6,862 nucleotides of DNA from Bacteroidales bacterium (GTDB taxonomy: Bacteria > Bacteroidota > Bacteroidia > Bacteroidales > VadinHA17): the NCBI GenBank assembly GCA_012514255.1, contig JAAZAP010000194.1, forward strand, positions 1-6,862, given 5' to 3'. Below, one piece after another: positions 3,903-6,862 of this stretch (position 1 is the stretch's first letter; each line of letters starts with the position of its first letter). Below the pieces are notes generated by a model. It did no database searches, was not told the origin of the DNA, and saw nothing but the letters and a program-made list of their open reading frames with translations. Position numbers and translations under genes: made by a program.

Positions 3903-5105
3903 ATGAGTGAGAGAAACAAAATGCATGCCAGCAGGGATTTGTGTCTGAATGTGGCATGGGCGGCACACGGCGGAGCCGTACCCGGGACTGCTTTATTGGC
4001 CGAAGAATTCATGAGCCGCTTACTGCCACCGGATGCTTTCAAAATGACAGACAGCCATCCTGACATCATCCTGTTCATGAGTGGCGGTTCTGAACGAAGG
4101 GCAATAGAGATGGCTGATCCTGAGCGGCCTGTACTGCTCCTTAGTATCCGCGGTAACAACGCATACGCGGCAGCAACTGAGGTGATGGCATGGATGACAA
4201 ATAAAGGCAGGATTGCCACTCTGTCTGATGCTGCTGATGCGGCAGAATCAGGACTGTTGAACAACTGGCACAGGGTTGTGGGAGCATGGAAGGTGTTGAG
4301 GGGCAGCACTGCAGGGCTGGCAGGAACAGTCTCGGAATGGCTTGTGGCATCAGATGTATCTGCTGAAACGCTGCTTGGGAGATTTGGGATCAGCCTGAAG
4401 GCGAAGCCATGGTCCGGTTTGCCTGATTTTGCGAGATCAGAGCCTGACAGGGCCCTGATGAAAAGGTTTAACGGTCAGGATCTGCCGGGTCTGGAAGATG
4501 AGGCTCGTGTGCTGACGCTGTTGCGAAGAGTGATCAGGGATAATAACCTGGATGCCATTGCAGTGGAATGTTTCAGCCTGGTACAGGAACGAAAGGTCAC
4601 GGCATGTCTGGCGCTGGCGCAGTTGAACGCAGAGGGAACGGTGGCTGCATGTGAGGGAGACCTCGCCTCCATGGCTGGCATGATGGCAGTAAAAGCACTG
4701 ACGGGCAGCGTTCCCTGGATGGCCAACACCACGCGACTGACGGATAGTAGCCTTGTTCTCACACACTGTACTGCTCCCTTTGACCTTCTGAAAGACATGA
4801 CACTGCGGACACACTATGAGACAGGTTTGTCTTTGGCCGTTGACGGGGAAATCAAACCTTCGGAGGTGACAGTCTGCAGATTCTCTGAAAAGCTTGACCA
4901 TGCTTTCATTGCTGCAGGCAGGGTTATCAGCAGACCTCATCTTGAAGATGCCTGCCGCACACAGGTAGAGATAGAGCTTTCTCCGGAACCACTCAGGGAA
5001 CTCAGGGAGAGACCGTTGGGCAATCACCTGCTTTTGTTGCCAGGCCACCATTGTGAGCTGCTCCGTCTTGCCTGCAGGTATAAAGGGATAGCATTGACAG
5101 TTTGA
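3903..5105 (+). CDS. L-fucose isomerase-like sugar isomerase (COG2407 family)
   Basis: This is a cytosolic protein of 400 residues from the ATG at 3903. An in-frame TTG at 3879 is less likely because it overlaps a promoter element, and a second ATG lies at 3921. The C-terminal half has the conserved series of the L-fucose/L-arabinose isomerase-like family: VECF (221-224), ACEGD (249-253), THCTAP (287-292), HYETG (304-308), RTQVEIEL (352-359), GNH (373-375) and PGHH (380-383). Family members interconvert ketoses and aldoses with a divalent metal. E222, E251, D253, H288, H375 and H382/H383 are candidate metal or catalytic residues by inference. At 400 residues it is shorter than classical FucI (about 590) and typical of the short family. 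The N-terminal half (residues 14-135) looks like the alternating alpha/beta region. The substrate is unknown. It lies 146 bp before an LsrG-like gene and may belong to the same catabolic unit. Confidence 0.78.
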   Translation: MSERNKMHASRDLCLNVAWAAHGGAVPGTALLAEEFMSRLLPPDAFKMTDSHPDIILFMSGGSERRAIEMADPERPVLLLSIRGNNAYAAATEVMAWMTNKGRIATLSDAADAAESGLLNNWHRVVGAWKVLRGSTAGLAGTVSEWLVASDVSAETLLGRFGISLKAKPWSGLPDFARSEPDRALMKRFNGQDLPGLEDEARVLTLLRRVIRDNNLDAIAVECFSLVQERKVTACLALAQLNAEGTVAACEGDLASMAGMMAVKALTGSVPWMANTTRLTDSSLVLTHCTAPFDLLKDMTLRTHYETGLSLAVDGEIKPSEVTVCRFSEKLDHAFIAAGRVISRPHLEDACRTQVEIELSPEPLRELRERPLGNHLLLLPGHHCELLRLACRYKGIALTV

Positions 5106-5187
5106 CGGCAGATGAATTTAAGCATTTGGTCAGGCTTCCTGAAATATGACGACGGTTGAACAGTCATCATTGCCGGGTGGCAAAAGA

Positions 5188-5202
5188 CAGATATACTATC
5201 TG
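5188..5202. promoter_or_regulatory. Palindrome upstream of the LsrG-like gene, possible operator
   Basis: CAGATA, TAC, TATCTG is a perfect 6-bp inverted repeat with a 3-bp centre, 49 bp before the ATG at 5252. The 11-mer ACAGATATACT within it also occurs at 2165-2175, 30 bp before the gene at 2206, though not as a palindrome there. The position suits a regulator site, but no regulator gene is in the window and the match may be chance. Confidence 0.3.
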
Positions 5203-5251
5203 CCCCATTCATCAATTTTTATAAATTGCACTGACAAATGGGAGAAGAATT

Positions 5252-5560
5252 ATGATAGTCACTTGCGTACACGTTAATGTGAGACCAGAAAAGGTTAAAG
5301 ATTTCACAGAAGCAATAAAGGCAAATCACATAGGGACTTCAGGTGAGCCCGGAAACATCAGGTTTGATGTGTTGCAGCAGGCGGATGATCCGTGCCGCTT
5401 CATGGTTTATGAGGTGTTCGAATCGGAGGAGGCTGTCAGGCTGCACAAGGAGACTCCTCACTATCTTAAGTGGAGAGACACTGTTCAGGAGTGGATGGCT
5501 GAACCAAGAATGGGTATAAGGTACAATATCCTGGAACCTTCAGACAGGTCCTTATGGTGA
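5252..5560 (+). CDS. LsrG-like ABM-fold protein (antibiotic biosynthesis monooxygenase domain)
   Basis: This 102-residue protein is a single ABM (dimeric alpha/beta barrel) domain. It closely follows the LsrG pattern: MIVTCVHVNV strand, NHIGTSGEPGNIRFDVLQ (25-42), DPCRFMVYEVFESEEAVRLH (46-65), and HKETPHY (65-71). LsrG from enteric bacteria converts the phosphorylated form of the signal autoinducer-2 by isomerisation; other family members are quinol or heme-type monooxygenases that need no cofactor. H26, H65 and H70 are candidate active-site residues by comparison with the conserved HK-x-T-x-H-Y block. No lsrK, lsrF or lsr transporter is visible, so a role in autoinducer-2 breakdown is not implied. 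A good ribosome-binding site (GGGAGAAG, 5240-5247) sets the start. It overlaps the dehydrogenase gene by 7 bp, so the two are probably coupled. Confidence 0.82.
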   Translation: MIVTCVHVNVRPEKVKDFTEAIKANHIGTSGEPGNIRFDVLQQADDPCRFMVYEVFESEEAVRLHKETPHYLKWRDTVQEWMAEPRMGIRYNILEPSDRSLW

Positions 5561-6726
5561 GACCTTTCCGCCTGGCCAGAATACCGCAGATACTTTTCAG
5601 AAGCGGTGCAATAAATGATCTGCCGGCTATTGTGGCTGGATATGGGAGCACCCTTCTCCTTGTCACCGGTGAAAAGTCATTTGCAACTTCACCCCATGCT
5701 GACCGCCTGCGTGATCAGCTCACCGTCCGGGGAGTAAAGATTCATCAGGTAACCGTTGCCGGGGAGCCCTCGCCGACTATTATTGATGAAGCCGTCAACG
5801 GATTGAGGAGATCAGGGATATCTATCGTTGTCAGCATCGGAGGAGGCAGCGTGATGGATGCCGGAAAAGCCATCTCCGCAATGCTTACAACAGACGGATC
5901 AGTTATTGATTACCTTGAGGTGGTAGGCAGCCGGGAACATCCGGGCACCAAGGTGCCGTTCATTGCTGTCCCCACCACCTCAGGCACCGGCAGTGAGGCC
6001 ACAAAGAACGCTGTTATCTCCAGGGTTGGAAAGGATGGGTTCAAGAGATCACTGAGACATGATAATTTTGTACCGGACATTGCGCTGTTGGATCCTGGCC
6101 TTACACTGAACACCCCTGCGGAAATCACGGCCGCTGCAGGGATGGACTGTTTCACACAGCTCACAGAGGCATTTCTATCCGTCAAGGCCTGCGAGATGAC
6201 TGACGCACTGGCCATTGAGGGCCTAAAGGCGGTCAGCAGGTCGCTGGTCAGGTCATTTACTCACGGTGATGACATTGATGCACGGTCAGACATGTCGTTT
6301 GCTGCTCTCATGTCAGGCATCTGCCTGGCCAATGCCGGACTGGGTGCAGTGCACGGCCTTGCAGGATCGGTAGGAGCCATGTTCAACATCCCTCATGGTG
6401 TTGTCTGTGGCACCCTGATGGCTGCAGCAAACGAGATAAACATCAGGGAGCTCAGGAAAAATCCCAGCGGTGAGCATGCCCTTCGCAGGTACATAATCCT
6501 GGGCCGGCTTTTTGCAGATGCCGGTTCAAAGAGTGACAATTATTACATCGATTTCTTTACAGATTATTTACATTCAGTGACATACCTGCTGAAGATTCCG
6601 AGGCTGGGTAGTTTCAGGTTGAGTCAGGATGATGTAAAGGTAATTGCAACTCAGGCGGATGTTAAAAACAACCCTGTCAGGCTTGACAGGTATAGTATGG
6701 AAGAGATACTCAATCGGAGACTATAA
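5554..6726 (+). CDS. Iron-containing-type (group III) alcohol dehydrogenase
   Basis: This is a 390-residue NAD(P)-dependent oxidoreductase of the Fe-ADH family, acting on alcohols and aldehydes in the cytosol. The N-terminal Rossmann-like part has GGGSVMDAGKA (96-106) for the cofactor and the signature VPTTSGTGSEAT (139-150). The C-terminal helical part carries the metal site: GMDCFTQ (196-202), VHGLAG (266-271) and NIPHG (278-282). Against FucO, D198, H267 and H281 are kept. The second ligand His is Q202, and the catalytic-type His after H-G-x-A is G271. I recall the same T-Q-L pattern in a poorly studied subgroup of Fe-ADHs that also ends in K-x-N-P-V-x-L (here 371-377), so this is probably a subgroup trait and not damage. 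Length is normal for the family. ATG at 5554 overlaps the TGA of the LsrG-like gene (ATGGTGA), indicating coupled translation. The substrate is unknown; a sugar-derived aldehyde is a guess from context. Confidence 0.88.
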   Translation: MVRPFRLARIPQILFRSGAINDLPAIVAGYGSTLLLVTGEKSFATSPHADRLRDQLTVRGVKIHQVTVAGEPSPTIIDEAVNGLRRSGISIVVSIGGGSVMDAGKAISAMLTTDGSVIDYLEVVGSREHPGTKVPFIAVPTTSGTGSEATKNAVISRVGKDGFKRSLRHDNFVPDIALLDPGLTLNTPAEITAAAGMDCFTQLTEAFLSVKACEMTDALAIEGLKAVSRSLVRSFTHGDDIDARSDMSFAALMSGICLANAGLGAVHGLAGSVGAMFNIPHGVVCGTLMAAANEINIRELRKNPSGEHALRRYIILGRLFADAGSKSDNYYIDFFTDYLHSVTYLLKIPRLGSFRLSQDDVKVIATQADVKNNPVRLDRYSMEEILNRRL

Positions 6727-6771
6727 TGGCAATATATGCCTGCATGACGCATTCAGAATAACGAGAATATT

Positions 6772-6862
6772 ATGGAAATTAAGTTTATCCTTGATGTTCA
6801 TCTCGGAAGACTGGCGAAATACCTCAGATTGTGTGGATTTGACTCGCTATTCAGCGCCTTCT
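6772..6862 (+). CDS. Mut7-C (PIN-like) RNase domain protein, N-terminal fragment
   Basis: Thirty codons are visible before the right edge. The start FILDVHLGRLAKYLRLCGFD matches the opening of the Mut7-C domain (F-x-x-D-x-x-L-G-x-L-A-R/K-x-L-R-x-x-G-F-D), where the first Asp (D8 here) belongs to the acidic PIN-like active site. The family is predicted to be an RNase. Some relatives carry an N-terminal ubiquitin-like domain; here an in-frame TGA at 6745-6747 shows that this gene starts directly with the RNase domain at ATG 6772. It lies 46 bp after the dehydrogenase in the same direction; whether it is co-transcribed is not clear. Confidence 0.8.
   Translation, partial: MEIKFILDVHLGRLAKYLRLCGFDSLFSAF

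Noticed and set aside
4437..5051. Antisense open frame inside the isomerase-like gene
   Set aside because: The plus strand carries a full series of conserved family motifs. The antisense product is rich in Cys, His and Gln with no domain.
5252..6726. Autoinducer-2 (Lsr) processing operon
   Set aside because: Only an LsrG-like protein is present. No LsrK kinase, LsrF, LsrR or Lsr transporter is seen, and LsrG relatives have other roles.

Overview
The window looks like chromosomal DNA from a Bacteroidota bacterium, probably Bacteroidales-like. Three things suggest this: an exact TAnnTTTG promoter upstream of a tRNA locus, mostly weak ribosome-binding sites, and exported proteins whose signal peptides end just before Gln (GA|Q, SA|Q). 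The START-like gene beside an LptF/LptG-type permease is also typical of that phylum. No plasmid, phage or IS gene is visible.

Layout. Positions 1-502 (minus strand) hold the 5' end of an LptF/LptG-family permease gene, preceded by a START-like domain gene. Positions 554-1229 (plus strand) form a tRNA locus: a promoter, two tRNA-derived scars, an intact tRNA with anticodon CAT, and two nearly identical 184-bp tandem units. Each unit ends in a 19-bp copy of the tRNA 3' end, and the probable native terminator comes only after the second unit. Positions 1438-2649 carry two divergent small exported proteins of unknown function. A hairpin terminator separates the second from a convergent periplasmic TPR protein gene (2718-3689, minus strand). 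From 3903 onward all genes are on the plus strand: a COG2407-type (L-fucose isomerase-like) sugar isomerase, an LsrG-like ABM-fold protein, an iron-type alcohol dehydrogenase that overlaps it by 7 bp, and the first 30 codons of a Mut7-C (PIN-like) RNase protein.

How they may work together. The isomerase-like, LsrG-like and dehydrogenase genes make a plausible small catabolic module for a sugar or a sugar-derived dicarbonyl/aldehyde. Only the LsrG-like/dehydrogenase pair is clearly translationally coupled, and the substrate cannot be read from the sequence.

The most unusual part is 600-1230. The arrangement tRNA, 184-bp unit ending in the tRNA 3' end, second such unit, then the native terminator is what repeated site-specific insertion at a tRNA attachment site would leave. 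The units are too short to encode a recombinase and seem to be non-coding and rich in hairpins, including a strong terminator each. Just upstream lies a degenerate tRNA copy whose anticodon arm is replaced by a GC-rich hairpin. Together they suggest a locus hit repeatedly by tRNA-targeted recombination, or a small non-autonomous element that uses the tRNA 3' end.
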